Notes under the pieces: model-generated
Databases searched by the model: none
Seen by the model: only the letters and a program-made list of their open reading frames with translations
What the model was told of the DNA's origin: nothing
Position numbers and translations under genes: made by a program
Assembly: GCF_002865645.1 (NCBI RefSeq)
Contig: NW_020194626.1
Location: forward strand, 1,347,846 to 1,411,845
DNA from: Hyaloscypha bicolor E
Taxonomy: Eukaryota; Ascomycota; Leotiomycetes; Helotiales; Hyaloscyphaceae
Reading direction: 5' to 3'
DNA length: 64,000 nt
Shown: positions 21,001 through 33,016 of the stretch, one piece after another
Layout of the letters: the number at the start of each line of letters is the position of its first letter
How positions within the stretch are numbered: the stretch's first letter is position 1

Positions 21001-22092
21001 AAGAACTTGTTCTAGTGCGCTAGCTTAGTGCTCTTAATAGTATTAAAATAGGTATTTTTTTGCATTTTGGAGTTCTTATTTATAGAGAGTATCACCCTAA
21101 GCTTTAGACTTATGGCTATAGTATAGTATTAATTTATATAAGATCTTTAAGTTCTTATTCTACTAGGGTTTAGAATACGAACTAGTAGTAGATTTTGGAA
21201 TACTATTACTAGCTGCTTCTACTATTCTATTAGTAAAGTCTTCTGCTAATAGGTCTAGTTTATGATTTCCAGGTATACTAGTAAGTAAAAAGGGCATATT
21301 CTTAAGGCTATTAATAAGGTAGCTTATAAATTTAGCCTAGTCTGCTTTCTTAGTATTAAATCTAACTAGATTAGAACTAGAGCTATAAGTCGACTTACTA
21401 ATAATAAATAGAACCCCGAAATAATTAGAACCTAAGTCTAGTAGTACTTGCTAGTCTTTAATCTTAGTTATTATTCTACTAGTAGCAAAACTTAAGTCTA
21501 ATACGGAAGAAATAGATATATTAGGTCTATAGAAGATATCTTCCCCTGGTTTATTTAATAGCCTTAGAGAATAGTTCTCTATATAGCTAATTAAATAAAC
21601 TATATAACTGCTTTAAGGTTTAAGGGAATTCTACTAAGGATAATATATATTAAAATTACCTAGTAATAGAAAGCTATTATAGAGAGTAATAGGTAAAATA
21701 TCCTCTCTTAATATAGTTAATATACTATTAGGGTCTTCTAAGTAAATTATATTATAGAAATTAATTAGCTGCATTTTTAGTATACCTAGACTTAAGTCTA
21801 TAATTAAGTAATTAGGATTACTTGGTAAGTTTGAGGCTAGACTAGCTTATAGTTTGCAAGCTATATAAAATAGGGTTCTAGGCCTTAGGGTATTATAATT
21901 CGGGAGTATTTAGAAATAACTAGAGTATATAATAAAATAATATTTCCGATTATTACTATCTCTTACTATTACTTATAGTTCCTGGATTACTAGGACTTTA
22001 ATATCTAGTTCTATAGCTATTTGCAAGACGTTTTTAGTAATAGAGCTATTATAATTCACATTAACTTATAGTACTTTAATATAGCTACTTAT
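18069..22092 (-). pseudogene. LINE D ORF2: endonuclease, RT, RNase H
   Basis: The ORF2 start ATG is changed to ATA (22090-22092) in the overlap with the ORF1 stop. RT carries YLDN at 20058-20069 in place of YxDD. RNase H is in an open stretch of 165 codons (18852-19349): LSIYTDESQTEKEIKVGLG, NGELEGITRAI, NIYIDNQAGL. The downstream VPG motif follows at about 18770-18790 (VPGYTDIIGNEEADVLAKLG). The C-terminal knuckle CKCGKTENAKH is kept (about 18400-18440). TAA/TAG codons and small indels kill the rest. The frame ends at 18069-18071 after the Gly-Glu-Glu-Ile repeat. Confidence 0.88.
18081..18201 (-). repeat. 12-bp minisatellite at the end of LINE D ORF2
   Basis: About ten units of CCTATTTCCTCC (plus strand) encode the Gly-Glu-Glu-Ile repeat on the minus strand. 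The unit number differs from copies A and E. Confidence 0.9.
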
Positions 22093-23713
22093 TAATAGTA
22101 ATAGTAGGAATTATAGTAGTAGTAGCTTTTTTAATTACTAAGTAAACCTTATATAGCTTAGAACTAGCTAAGTAGGTAGTACTTAAGTAATTAGAGTATT
22201 TAGTAGTTATATAAGGGCATTTTTTGCCCTTCTTCTTATAAATAGAGTAAAAATAGTTCTTAGTTATATAACTCTTACTATATAGTAAGTACTTAGGTTT
22301 CTTTTTGCAAATAGAATCTAAGTATTCGTATCCTATATACCTAGTATACTATATAGTACTAGAAATAGTATAGTATTTTACTACTTTAGCAGAGATCCCG
22401 GCTATAAGAAGTCTATTTTTAATAGCTCTATTAGCTTGAGTCTCGGTAGGGAATACTACTATTACTAAACCGGCTTACTAGAGGCCTGAGTCTCTTTTCT
22501 TCTTAGAAGTAGCCTAATAGGGCTGGCTAATAGGCTCTAGTCTCTTATTAAAGGTCTTAATTTCTTCTAGGACTAAGTTCATTTCTTCGGATATATTAAA
22601 CTTATAAATAAGTAGATTATAGATAATAACTTTATACTAAGGTTCTTCTTTTTATATGCTTATAACTAAGGGAAGTACTTCCTTTATAATAGCTTGATTT
22701 TGAACCAGAAAGTCAGAGTTAAATTCGGGAATAGTATTAATTATAATATTATTCTTTGAGGAAAGAGAAACTATAGAGATTACTAGTTCCTTAATTCCCT
22801 TAGAGCGGAAAGCAGTATTAAGTGAATTACAAGTAGAAATAGCAGAGAACAAGCTAGCCTGCTCTATATAAGCTAGTAGGAAAGTGCTTTTCCTAGAGAG
22901 GGCCGTAGATTTCGAGCTAGTATTACGAGTACTAGAACTACTAGTATTATAGGTACTAAGTAGTTTATTAGTATTACGAGTACTACTACTACTAGTAAGT
23001 ATACTAGGGCTCTTTCCTCCCTAATTTTTGGACTTAGTATATAATACTATAGTCTAGTCCTTTTCCGAGTAAGATTATAATTCTTAAGTAGCGATTTTAG
23101 CCCAAGTAGGCTTTTCGGGGGTAGTTTTAGCTTGAGTAGCTAGTTTGGCTTGAGTTCTTAACTGAATTTCGATCCGTTTAGTAGTATTTTCGAGATTTGC
23201 TACCTGGGAGGCTAGTAAAGTACTAGTATAGCGAATATAGCCAAATTCAGTATATTCTCTAAAGATTTCTACTAAATCTAGTAGTCGAGATTACTAGTTA
23301 TATAATAGAGTAATAGTAATAGCTTTAACTATAAAGTCCCGGGCTTAATAAATTAGTAATTTAGCTTTATTTAAAGCTTAATTCTAATATTAGTAGTAAT
23401 TTCCGTGGTTTTAGTATTCCTTATTAATATTACTATTAATATTACTCGAGCTAGGGCTATGCTTTAGCCCGTTCTGGAGGCGGCTCAGTCGAGCTGCACT
23501 AGCCGAATTAGGCTAAGGAAAAGAGGCTGCGAGTTCGTCTAAAGAGATAGGATTTATAGCTAAATCGAATGCGAATTGAGCTCCCTGGCTGAACCGAGCT
23601 AGTAGGGAGCTAGTAGGTAGGTTTAGCTATTTGCTGGGGCCCTCTGGAAGCTCTCTGAACTCTTGAAAGTCGATAGGAGGGGGGCTAGAGCCCGGGGGGT
23701 CAGGGGGGGCCAT
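22085..23713 (-). pseudogene. LINE D ORF1, gag-like protein
   Basis: ATG at 23711-23713 in the conserved GGCTAAATGGCCCCCCC context, stop TAG at 22085-22087; 543 codons, so nearly indel-free. It shows the same proline-rich start and FNSDFLVQNQAI block (22652-22852 is open) and degraded zinc knuckles near 22180-22320 (GYEYLDSICKKKPKYL, where His and Cys are lost). TAA/TAG codons interrupt it. Confidence 0.87.
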
Positions 23714-23856
23714 TTAGCCTATTCTAGTTCTACTTATAGTAGGTTCTAGAGCCTGGGGCCAAAGGGCTGGGGTGTATTGAGTGAGTTCTGAAGGTGGGTG
23801 AAGTGTGGGTGTGAAAGTAAGGGGGGTAAAAAACCGGAAAAAAGTGTATTGTTTTG

Positions 23857-23926
23857 AAATCGTATTCTTAATTAGCTAAGAGCTTACTAAGAAATCACGT
23901 TCTCAATTAGCTAAGAACTTACTAAG
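23857..23926. repeat. Tandem 35-bp repeat (two units) beside the LINE D 5' end
   Basis: Unit 1 (23857-23891) and unit 2 (23892-23926) share AAATC.., AATTAGCTAAGA.CTTACTAAG. Both resemble the left-side duplication at 17818-17839. One unit is explained as the LINE's target duplication; the extra unit implies a pre-existing tandem repeat or an unusual insertion. Confidence 0.7.
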
Positions 23927-23975
23927 AGATTTTAGCCACTTATAAGAGGGCTCCCTTAGATAAGAGATAAAATAG
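23892..23975 (+). pseudogene. Probable continuation of the integrase gene beyond LINE D
   Basis: Taking the phase of NKIT at 17812-17825, unit 2 reads KITFSIS*ELTKRF*PLIRGLP*IRDK, with TAG/TAA in place of CAG/CAA. That would be the C-terminal end of the integrase interrupted by LINE D. It is short and has no recognisable domain, so this is inference from position and phase. Confidence 0.35.
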
Positions 23976-24268
23976 CCTAATAAGGCTAGTTTAATTTTTA
24001 TAATTTATAGTTATTAGTTAACTATTCAAAATAAAAATTTAAGTCTTTATAGAATAATAATTCTTAAATTAAAGACTTTTTAAATCTCTTAGTTACTACT
24101 TTAATTTTGAAATTTAATAATTAAAGTAATTATTAATTAAAGTAGATTTTGTCTTAAATATAAAATACTATATATAGTAATATACTATACCTATATAAAA
24201 AAGTTCTAGTATTTTTTATTTAATATATAATAACTTATATTATTAAAGAAAGTAATATTTAAATAATC
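23976..24268. other. AT-rich spacer between LINE D and LINE E
   Basis: No gene, motif or repeat family was recognised. It has many short self-similar AT tracts (TTAAAGTAATTATTAATTAAAG and similar). Confidence 0.6.
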
Positions 24269-24279
24269 TTTAATTATTT
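24269..24279. repeat. Target-site duplication, left of LINE E
   Basis: TTTAATTATTT is repeated exactly at 30299-30309 on the other side of LINE E. Low complexity limits the weight, but both copies abut the element ends. Confidence 0.6.
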
Positions 24280-24516
24280 TTATTTTTTATTTTTTATTTT
24301 TTTTTTCCTTTTAACGTGCTTTATTAGTTTAGAACTATATAGTACGGCTAGCTAAGCTAGCGTGAGTCTCAGTAGCTTATATGCAGGCCCAAATTCCAAT
24401 ATAGGTAGTAAATAGTTAGGGACATATCCCTGAAACAAAAACTTAAGGAAATAAAGAAAAAATAAGTATAAATCATAATTCCTCTCCTACTTCCTATTTC
24501 CCTTTTCCCTTTTTCC

Positions 24517-27500
24517 CTATTCCTCTTCTCCTATTTCCTCCCCTATTTCCTCCCCTATTTCCTCTCCTATTTCCTCCCTTATTTCCACTTCTTCCACTTC
24601 TTCTACTTCTTCTACTTCTTCTACTTCTTCCACTTCTTCCACTTCTTCTACTTCCACGCTTTGCTTAATATGCCATTTTCTTATATATATACTAGTTTCT
24701 TTTAAGAATACTAGTATATTTAATATCCCAATTTCCGTATGTAATAGTAGTTATAGGTTAAAAGCACTAGCTTCCAAGCTCCCTTTAAATAGACTAAATA
24801 GTCTAAGTCGTTCCTCCCTATATAGTATATAGTATAAAAGGAGGTGCTTTGTATTCTCAGTCTTTCCGCATTTATATTTATTATTAGACGTTATATTTAG
24901 CCTATATAAATAGGACTTTAAATATCCGTGGCCTAGCTTTAGCTAGAAGAAGGCACTAGCTAGGGGCCTAAAAGTTCCTAAAGGTAGCTGTATTTTCTTA
25001 GATACTTTCTACGGATATATATTACTATATGATTCTAGCTGGGTTTTTGGTTTAGTATAAGATTCTAAAAGTAGTCTATACTCTAGTTTCTTAACTTTAT
25101 TAATTTTAACCCCTAGGAAAGCAAAGGAGGTTTTCACTAATTCAGGTTCTAATATAAGAGAAGTAGTGCCTAGCTTAGCTAGTTCGTCTACTTCTTCGTT
25201 CCCTATTATATCTATATACCCTGGAACCCAGATTAGTTCTATATTAGCTCCTTTAGCTTTAAGGGCCTTAGTAGCTAGTATAGCTCTAATCTGTTAACTT
25301 TGTCCTGGCTTATTAGAAGGAGTTTTTAATCTTAGTAAACCAGCTTGGTTATCTGTAAAGATATTAAAAAGCTCTCCTCTCTTTGCTTTACTACTAGTAT
25401 ACTTAATAGCCCTAGTAATGCCTTCTAGTTCTCTATTATAGACTATAGTACTAGCTCCTATATTCTGGCTTTCTCTATATTTAGCTATAACCGGAATATA
25501 AGAAGTTTCGTAACTATAAACTACAAGCCCTAGGCCTACTCCAAGTCCTTTTTCAGTTTGAGATCCATCTATATATATAAATAGTATAGAGCTATTATTA
25601 TATAAAGTCTTTAGATAGAAGTTATATAATATAGTAGTCTCTTTCTTTGGCTCTTTTAATATAGTGATTTTATAAGGCACTTCTCTGTCCCAAGGAGCAA
25701 AATAAAAGTGTCTTATAGTCTCTAGGTCTTTAGGGTCTATTAGATTACTAATAGAGTCTACTATAGTTTCTACTTGAGACTTTTTGGCCATGCGATTTCG
25801 CTTTAGATCAGTATTTAGACTATAAATAGAGTCTATATCAGATTCTACTAGTTCTAAATTACGGGATCTTTGGAAGGACTTCTCGAACTCTAGTCTAATA
25901 GGGTGTTTTAGACTTAGTTTAAGGATACGGAAGGCATATTGACGTCGACTATGGTTTAGCCTTATAATAGGTGGAACTAAAGCTAATTCGACCTCTATAG
26001 GAATAATAGGAGCAGTTTTGAATACTCCTAGGGTTTTCCTTAGGGCTAGGTTTTGAATCGCCTATAAAGGCCGAATTTGAGCTTTGCTTTCAGTCTTCCA
26101 CTATAGTATAGAACCATAGTCTATTATACTAGTAATACAGGCTAAATATAGCTGTCTAATTACAAAAGGGGATAAGCCACGTGATATATTCGTAAGTCTC
26201 TATACCCTATAAAAGGCTTGTTTTGCTTTGGAAGCCCTATAGGCTATATGTTCCTTAAATCTGAGATTTTCATCGAAATAGATCCCTAGCCATTTGACTA
26301 CTTTACTAGGGGAAACTAGTTCCCTATTAGGTAGTTTTAGACTAGGCTTATTTTTGGAATTATTAAAATAAATAAGCTCTGTTTTATCTATATTAAAGCT
26401 ATAGTATTCCTTTCCCTAAATCGACCTATATCCTCTTTACTTCTCTTTCTAGAGTCTTAATATTTTTCTTTAGACTTTTAGAAGTAGTAGTAAGGGATAT
26501 ATTATCTAAATAGGATCTGAATTTAATATTTACTAACTTAAATAAGTCTCGGATATAGATAAGAAATAGTATAGAAGATATAGGGCTGCCTTATAGAATA
26601 CTAGTAAGTATAGACCTAAATACTTCAATACTATTATTAAAAGCTAGTCATAATACTCGGTTATCTAGGAATAATAATACCCATAGAATAAGGCTAGTAG
26701 GTAGTAATAAACTAATTATAATCTGTAATAGCCTATTCTTGGATACGTAATTAAAGGCGCCTTTAATATCTAGGAAGAGAGTACTAGTTTTTAGCTTATA
26801 GAACTTATTTAATTCTATCTCATTTTATAATAATAAAGTAGTATTAATAGCTGACTTATAGAGCCTATCTCCTATTTGGAAGTAGTATAGTAGGTTACTA
26901 GTCTCGGCTAAATAGCTAAGTTGCCTAGCTAGTATTCTCTCAGAAACCTTCCCTAAGTAATTAAGTAGGGAAATAACTCGATATGCTTTGGGTAGGAAAT
27001 AGTTTGGTTTCCCTGATTTCTTTAGAATAAAGCTAGTAGCTTATTTCCAGACTTTAGGATAGTATCCCTTATTAATAAATAAGGAGTATAGCCTATAAAA
27101 GATATCTAGAGAAGCTCTATAAGTATAGACTATAATCTCTTGAGTAACTAAGTCTAGTCCAGGGGTTTTCCCCTTTACCTTAGAAGTATAGGCTTATTCT
27201 AGCTCTATTTTAGACAAAATAGGCCAGTCCCACTTTGAGCTAGACCTATAGTTTATTAAACTAGTAGGCTCAGTAATAGGGAGTAGTAGGAAAAGCCTAG
27301 TTCTAAAGATATTATACTTCTCTTGGAAAGTCGATTTTAGCTCATTTAAACTATTATCTAAGATACTAGGAATAGGTTAATATATAGTATCTTTAGTATA
27401 TTTCATAGCTTTAAAAATCGACTGGGGGTCTTTATTCTCTAAGAACTTATTCCAGTATACTAGCTTAGTATTCTTAATAGTATTAAAATAGGTGTTTTTT

Positions 27501-28528
27501 GCATTTTGGAGTTCTTGTTTATAGAGAGTATACCCTAAAGCTTTAGACTTACGGCTATAATATAGTATTAATTTACGTAAGGTCTTTAAGTCCTTATTTC
27601 ACTAGGGTTTAGAATACGAACTAGTAGTAGATTTTGGAATACTATTACTAGCTACTTCTACTATTCTATTAGTAAAGTCTTCTGCTAATAGGTCTAGTTC
27701 ATGGTTTCCAGGTATACTAGTAAGTAGAAAGGGCATATTCTCAAGGCTATTAATAAGATAGCTTGTAAATTTAGCCCAGTCCGCTTTCTTAGTATTAAAT
27801 CTGACTGGATTAGAACTAGAGCTATAAGTCGACTTACTAATAGTAAATAGAACCCCGAAGTAATCAGAACCTAAGTCTGGTAGTACTTGCTAGTCTTTAA
27901 TCTTAGTTACTATTCTACTAGTAGCAAAACTTAAGTCTAATACGGAAGGAATAGACATATTAGGTCTATAGAAGATACCTTCCCCTGGTTTATTTAATAG
28001 CCTTAAAGAATGGTTCTCTATATAGCTAATTAAATAAACTACATGACTGCTTTGAGGTTTAAGGGGATCCTACTAAGAATAATATATATTAAAATCACCT
28101 AGTAATAGAGAGCTATTATAAAGAGTAATAGGTAAGATATTCTCTCTTAATATAGTTAATATACTATTAGGGTCTTCTGAGTGAATTATATTATAGAAAT
28201 TAATTAGCTATATTTTTAGTATACCTAGACTTAAGTCTATAATTAAGTAATTAGGATTACTTAGTGAGTTTGAGGCTAGACTAGCTTATAGTTCGCGAGC
28301 TATATAAAATAGGGTTCTAGGCCTCAGGGTACCGTAATTCGGGAATATTTGGAAATAGCTAGAGTATATAATAGAATAATATTCCCAATTATTATTCCCT
28401 GCTATTACCCAAGGCTCCTGGATTACTAGGACTTTAATATCCAGTTCTATAGCTGTTTACAAGACGTTTTTAGTAGTAGAGCTATTACGATTCACATTAA
28501 CTTATAGTACTTTAATATAGCTACTCAT
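24517..28528 (-). pseudogene. LINE E ORF2: endonuclease, RT, RNase H
   Basis: ATG 28526-28528 overlaps the ORF1 stop. RT has YLDN at 26501-26512. A small deletion near 26399-26402 shifts the frame relative to the other copies. RNase H lies in an open stretch (25294-25791) with FIYIDGSQTEKGLGVGLG, the least damaged first motif of the four copies, then RELEGITRAI, FTDNQAGL and, beyond a TAA, the VPG motif near 25205-25225. The gene ends in a Glu-Glu-Val repeat, a Gly-Glu-Glu-Ile repeat and a TAG at 24517-24519. Several TAA/TAG codons interrupt it. Confidence 0.88.
24530..24655 (-). repeat. Mixed 12-bp and 9-bp minisatellite at the end of LINE E ORF2
   Basis: CCTATTTCCTCC units (about 24530-24585) are followed by ACTTCTTCT/ACTTCTTCC units (about 24586-24655). 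Both unit types occur in one copy, whereas A and D have mainly the first and B only the second. Confidence 0.88.
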
Positions 28529-30155
28529 TAATAGTAATAGTAGGAATCATAGTAGTAGTAGCTTTTTTAATTACTAAGTAAACCTCACATAGCTTAGAAC
28601 TAGCTAAGTAGGTAATACTTAAGTAATTAGAGCATTTAATAGTCACGTGGGGGCATTTTTTACTCTTCTTTTTATAGATAGAGCAAAAATGGTTCTCAGT
28701 CACGTAACCCTCACTATATAGTAAGTACTTAGGTTCCTTTTTGCAAATAGAATCTAAGTGCCCGTACCCTATATACCTAGTATACTATATAGTACTAGAA
28801 ATAGTATGGTATTTTACTACTTTAGCAGAGATCCCGGCTATAAGAAGTCTATTTTTAATAGCTCTATTAGCTTGAATCTCGGTAGGGAATGCCACTACTA
28901 CTAAACCAGCTCGCTAGAGACCTGAGTCTCTTTTCTCCTTAGAAGTAGCCTAATAGGGCTGGCTAATAGGCTCTAGTCCCTTATTAAAGGTCTTAATTTC
29001 TTCTAGGACTAAGTTCATTCCTTCGGGTATATTAAACTTACGAATAGGTAGACCATAGATAATAACTTTATACCAAGGTTCTCCTTTTTATATACTTATA
29101 ACTAAGGGAAGTACCCCTTTTATAATAGCTTGATTTTGAACCAGAAAGTCAGAGTTAAATTCGGGAGTAATATTAACTATAATATTATCCTTCGAGAAAA
29201 GAGAAACCGTAAAGATTACTAGTCCCTTAATTCCCTTAGAGCGGAAAGCAGTATTAAGCGAATTACGAGTTGAAATAGCAGAGAACGAGCTAGCCTGCTC
29301 TATATGAGCTAGTAGGAAGGTGCATTTCCTAGAGAGGGCTATAGATCTGGTATTACGAGTACCAGAACTACTAGTGTCACGTGCACTGGGTGGTTTATTA
29401 GTGCCACGAGTACTACTGCCACTAGTAAGTATACTAGGGCCTTTTCCTCCCTGATTTTTAGACTTAGTATATAATACTAAAGTCTAGTCCTTTTCCGAGC
29501 GTAATTCCGAGTGTATTTGTGGTTCTTGAGTAGCGATTTTAGCCCAAGTAGGCTTTTCGGAGATAGTTTTAGCTTGAGTAGCTAGCTTGGCTTGAGTTCT
29601 TGACTGAATTTCGATCCGTTTAGTGGCATTTTCGAGGTTTGCTACCTATAAAGCTAGTAAAGTACTAGTATGGCGGATACGGCCGAATTCTGTATATTCC
29701 CTAAAGATTTCTACTAAATCTAGTAGTCGAGATTACTAGTCATGTAACGGGGTAATAGTAATGGCTTTAACTATTAAGTCCCGGGCTTAACGAATCAGTA
29801 ATTTAGCTTTATTTGAAGCTTGATTTTGGTATTAGTAGTGGTTTCCGTAGTTTTGGTATTCCTTATTAATATTGCTATTAATATCGCTCGTACTAGGGCC
29901 ACGCTTTAGCCCGTTCTGGAGGCGGCTCAGTCGAGCCGCACTAGCTGAATTAGGCTGAGGAAAAGGGGCTGCGAGTTCGTCTAAAGAGATTGGATTTATA
30001 GCTAAATCGAATGCGGATTGAGCTCCCTGGCTAAACCGGGCTAGTGGGGAGCTAGTGGGTAGCTCTAGTTCCTCGCTAGGGCCCTCTGGAAGCTCTCCGA
30101 GCTCTTGAAAGTCGATGGGAGGGGGGCTGGAGCCCGGGGGGTCAGGGGGGGCCAT
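28521..30155 (-). pseudogene. LINE E ORF1, gag-like protein with zinc knuckles
   Basis: 545 codons, the same length as in copy B. The first 107 residues are open: MAPPDPPGSSPPPIDFQELG, then ARFSQGAQSAFDLAINPISL. The C-terminal 60 residues are also open: MTENHFCSIYKKKSKKCP, KCSNYLS, ASSKLCEVYL. Zinc-knuckle spacing is visible around 28620-28780, with some Cys lost to Tyr. Internal TAA/TAG codons interrupt it. It is the best template for an ORF1 consensus alongside copy B. Confidence 0.88.
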
Positions 30156-30298
30156 TTAGCCTGTTCTAGCTCTACTTATAGTAGGTTCTAGAGCCTGGGG
30201 CCAAAGGGCTGAGGTGTATTGAGTGAGTTCTGAAGGTGGGTGAAGTGTGGGTGTGAAAGTAAGGGGAGTAAAAAAAAAACCGGAAAAAAAGTTGTGTG

Positions 30299-30309
30299 TT
30301 TAATTATTT
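30299..30309. repeat. Target-site duplication, right of LINE E
   Basis: TTTAATTATTT is identical to 24269-24279 and directly abuts the LINE 5' end. Confidence 0.6.
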
Positions 30310-30550
30310 AAATATAACAGAAATACTAAAATTAGTAACCCGGATTAATATAATAAACAGGGAATAGAAACCTTTCTCTCGCTCTACTTCTCCTGCTTCT
30401 TTCTCTCTTAGATTATAATAAACTCGCTCCAGATTATAGTCTTTCTCTAAATTCCGCTTTTATTCTGCTTTTCCTATAGAACTAGTTTCTCCTGCTCTTT
30501 ACTAGAAGATAAGCCGCTTAAATATTGTCTTAATACTAGTTCCGGATTAA
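30310..30550. other. Flank right of LINE E, no feature recognised
   Basis: Moderately AT-rich, pyrimidine-rich on the plus strand (TTTCTCTCGCTCTACTTCTCC). No gene or known repeat was recognised. It may be the 5' part of the coding-like remnant that follows. Confidence 0.4.
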
Positions 30551-31150
30551 GTAAGAGATATTACGGTAACTATAGTAAATAGAAAGTATAAGCTAGTCTC
30601 TAATAATAATATAATTACCTACTAACTCGAATAATTAGGAGTAGATATAGAAAATATAAACCTGAACTTACTAATACCCTTAATAGAACTATTCGAACTA
30701 CTCTCTATAGATTGCTTTCTTATACCTATATCTAATAAATTAGATATAGAGGAAGAGATTATAATAGTTCCGGTTCCTGCCTTCCCTAATTTTACTAAAG
30801 GCTTATTATCTGCTTTAGAAACTCTAGTACCTATCCCTCCTCATATTTCGATATACTTCTTATAGCTCTAATTAGCTCTTAATGCCTTTATATCTCATAT
30901 ACCGAGCCCTCTAAGTTTTTCTATTCTTGAAGCACTAATACCTCTGGCCTTTAAATTATCTATTACTAGACCCTTAATTACTACTTCTTAAAGTTTCTCT
31001 CCTAATACCTCTCGAAATTAGTTTAATATTAAAGAACATATAAGGAAAAGAGATTAGAAGCGTCTGGAGAAGAAGGAAAGAAAAGTAGTAAAGCAGGTAA
31101 CTAAGGAAGCAAGAAAAGATACTATCTAAACTATATTTATTTATTTTATC
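30551..31150 (+). pseudogene. Unrecognised coding-like remnant, about 200 codons
   Basis: One plus-strand frame is coherent with stops only at TAA/TAG: ITVTIVNRKYKLVSNNNI, then LIPLIELFELLSIDCFLIPI, VPVPAFPNFTKGLLSALETL, IPSPLSFSILEALIPLAF and a strongly basic end (KRLEKKERKVVKQVTKEARK). Proline- and serine-rich middle plus a basic lysine/arginine tail would fit the C-terminus of a transposase or a DNA-binding protein, but no family motif is visible. The function is not assigned. It marks the edge of the heavily AT-rich region to the right. Confidence 0.45.
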
Positions 31151-32049
31151 TTTATATAGTTAGGATTATTTAGGAGTACTAGTTTTATCTAGTACTATTC
31201 TTAAATAGAAGTATTAAATATAGTTATATAATATATTATATATATATAAGATAAGCTCTATTTATTTCTTATTCTATAAAGTAATTAATTATATTTTATT
31301 CTCTATTTATATATTTATATAAATTCGTTTAATAGAATATAAATTAAGCTTTTTATTAAACTTTTTAAATATTAGAATCTTAATATTATTAGATTATATA
31401 AATATATATATCTATTATTTCTTAATATAATTTATATATTATATAAGAGTTATTTTATAAAATTCTATATTAAAAATAAGGCTATAAAAGCTAATATTTT
31501 TATATTTATAAAACCGGAGTTTAAAAATATATATTTTATTATAATTATTTATAATAAATATTTCAAAATTATAGATTTAATAAATTTTAAATTTATTTTT
31601 ATAAAAAATTATAAATTCTTAATTATATTTAGCTAAAATAATAAAGTTTTAGCCTTAAATCTAATTATTATTAAAAAAGTTATAATCTAATCCGGTATTA
31701 TTAAATCTATTATATATTTCTAAAATATTTATTTCTAGCTATATTAATCTTATTTAAATAGTAATATAAAATAATATATCTTTTTTATTATAGCTAAAAT
31801 TATTAATATTTAAGATTTAGCTTTTTTTTTCTATTTCTTAAAAGAATCTTTTCTAGAATACTTTTTTATAATAATAATATAAACCTGTTTTTATAAATAC
31901 TTTAATTCTTTTATAGTTTTAGTTTTATTAGAATTCTATTAAGCCTATTTATTATATTTGAAATATTTTATATTTTCTAAAAAATATTATTTCTAATTAT
32001 AAGTTTAATAAACTATATCTAAAATAGAACTAGTATTTTAATAAAGTCT
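31151..32049. other. Extremely AT-rich block, no feature recognised
   Basis: Very low G+C, almost no CpA or TpG. I could follow no coherent frame for long and found no terminal repeats. It is probably a heavily mutated repeat. Confidence 0.5.
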
Positions 32050-32995
32050 AAAAAGAATTAAAGTATTATCTAAAGATTTCTTATATAATTTTCGGTTTTT
32101 CTTTTTTCTTTTTTAATAGCCTTATAAATTAGAATTTACTAAATTAGAATCTTTAAAAATAGAATTACTTTTATTAGAATCTTTTATTTTTACTTTTCTT
32201 AATTTAAAATAAGTAATATATTCTATTTTTTAAGCTTTTTTAAATTATTTAGAAATAGATATTCTTTTATTTCCTGAAAAAAATAAAAATTTAATAAGTC
32301 TTATAATTAAATAAAGTAATATTAAGAATTCGGATATGATTTCTTTTAAAATATAGGTTCTAATTAATTTCGAAACTAATTATTCGAATATATAATTTAA
32401 TAACTATTTTATTATTTTTCTAATAAAAATCTCGAAATTTCTTAAAAGTTTTTACTAATAGATTTAAAATACTTAAAATATATTAACTAAATAAGTCTTA
32501 AATTACTTCTAATAAATCTTATATAATAATAGGCTTTATTTTATTATAGCCTTTTAAGTATTATAAGATTCGTTTCTAAAAGCACTTATAATAAAATTAA
32601 TTTTAAAAAAGTATTTATTATAAGTTTAAAATTAGATTCTAAAAACTATTTCCTAGAAAAATATAAATATTCTCTATTTTTTAAAGAACTTTCTATAATA
32701 TAAATCAGGTATCCGGATTTTAAAAAGCTTTTTTTAGTCTAAATATATCTTTAAGATATTATATAATAGTTCCTAATAAATAGTATTAATATTATTTTTA
32801 AAGCTTATTATATTAAAAAAGAAAATAGATTCTAATTTTATTTTAGAAAGTTTTCTAATAGAAATTATTAAGAAAAATAAAATAGATTTATAAATAGAGT
32901 TTCTATAAAATATAATAAATTATAAAATATTTCTAAAAGTATTCTTATATTATTTTAATTATAAAATATATTAATTAATTATATTTATTAATTCT
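32050..32995 (+). pseudogene. Unrecognised coding-like remnant beside gypsy X
   Basis: A plus-strand frame holds about 300 codons interrupted mostly by TAA/TAG: KLESLKIELLLLESFIFTFL, NYLEIDILLFPEKNKNLISL, FKNFL-type blocks and NFILESFLIEIIKKNKID. Leucine/isoleucine/lysine excess is expected from the AT bias. I do not recognise the family. It ends where the left LTR of gypsy X begins, so the gypsy may have inserted into or beside it. Confidence 0.4.
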
Positions 32996-33016
32996 TGCTT
33001 TTATTAAAGTATTTTA

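Larger units (their letters stand above)
17840..23850 (-). mobile_element. LINE copy D, full length, minus strand, inserted in the integrase gene
   Basis: Poly(T) at 17842-17873 marks the 3' end. The 5' end is at GGTAAAAAACCGGAAAAAAG.. (23827-23850). All family parts are present: 3' UTR (17874-18040), 12-bp minisatellite, ORF2 (18069-22092), ORF1 (22085-23713) and leader. Size is about 6.0 kb. The ends are flanked by copies of the integrase-gene sequence, so the direction of nesting is clear. Confidence 0.92.
24280..30298 (-). mobile_element. LINE copy E, full length, minus strand
   Basis: The 3' tail is T-rich with scattered A (24280-24307), followed by the family 3' UTR, a mixed 9/12-bp minisatellite, ORF2, ORF1, leader and the 5' end ACAACTTTTTTTCCGG (reverse complement of 30280-30296). 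About 6.0 kb. It is one of the less mutated copies; ORF1 keeps 107 open N-terminal codons. Confidence 0.92.
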
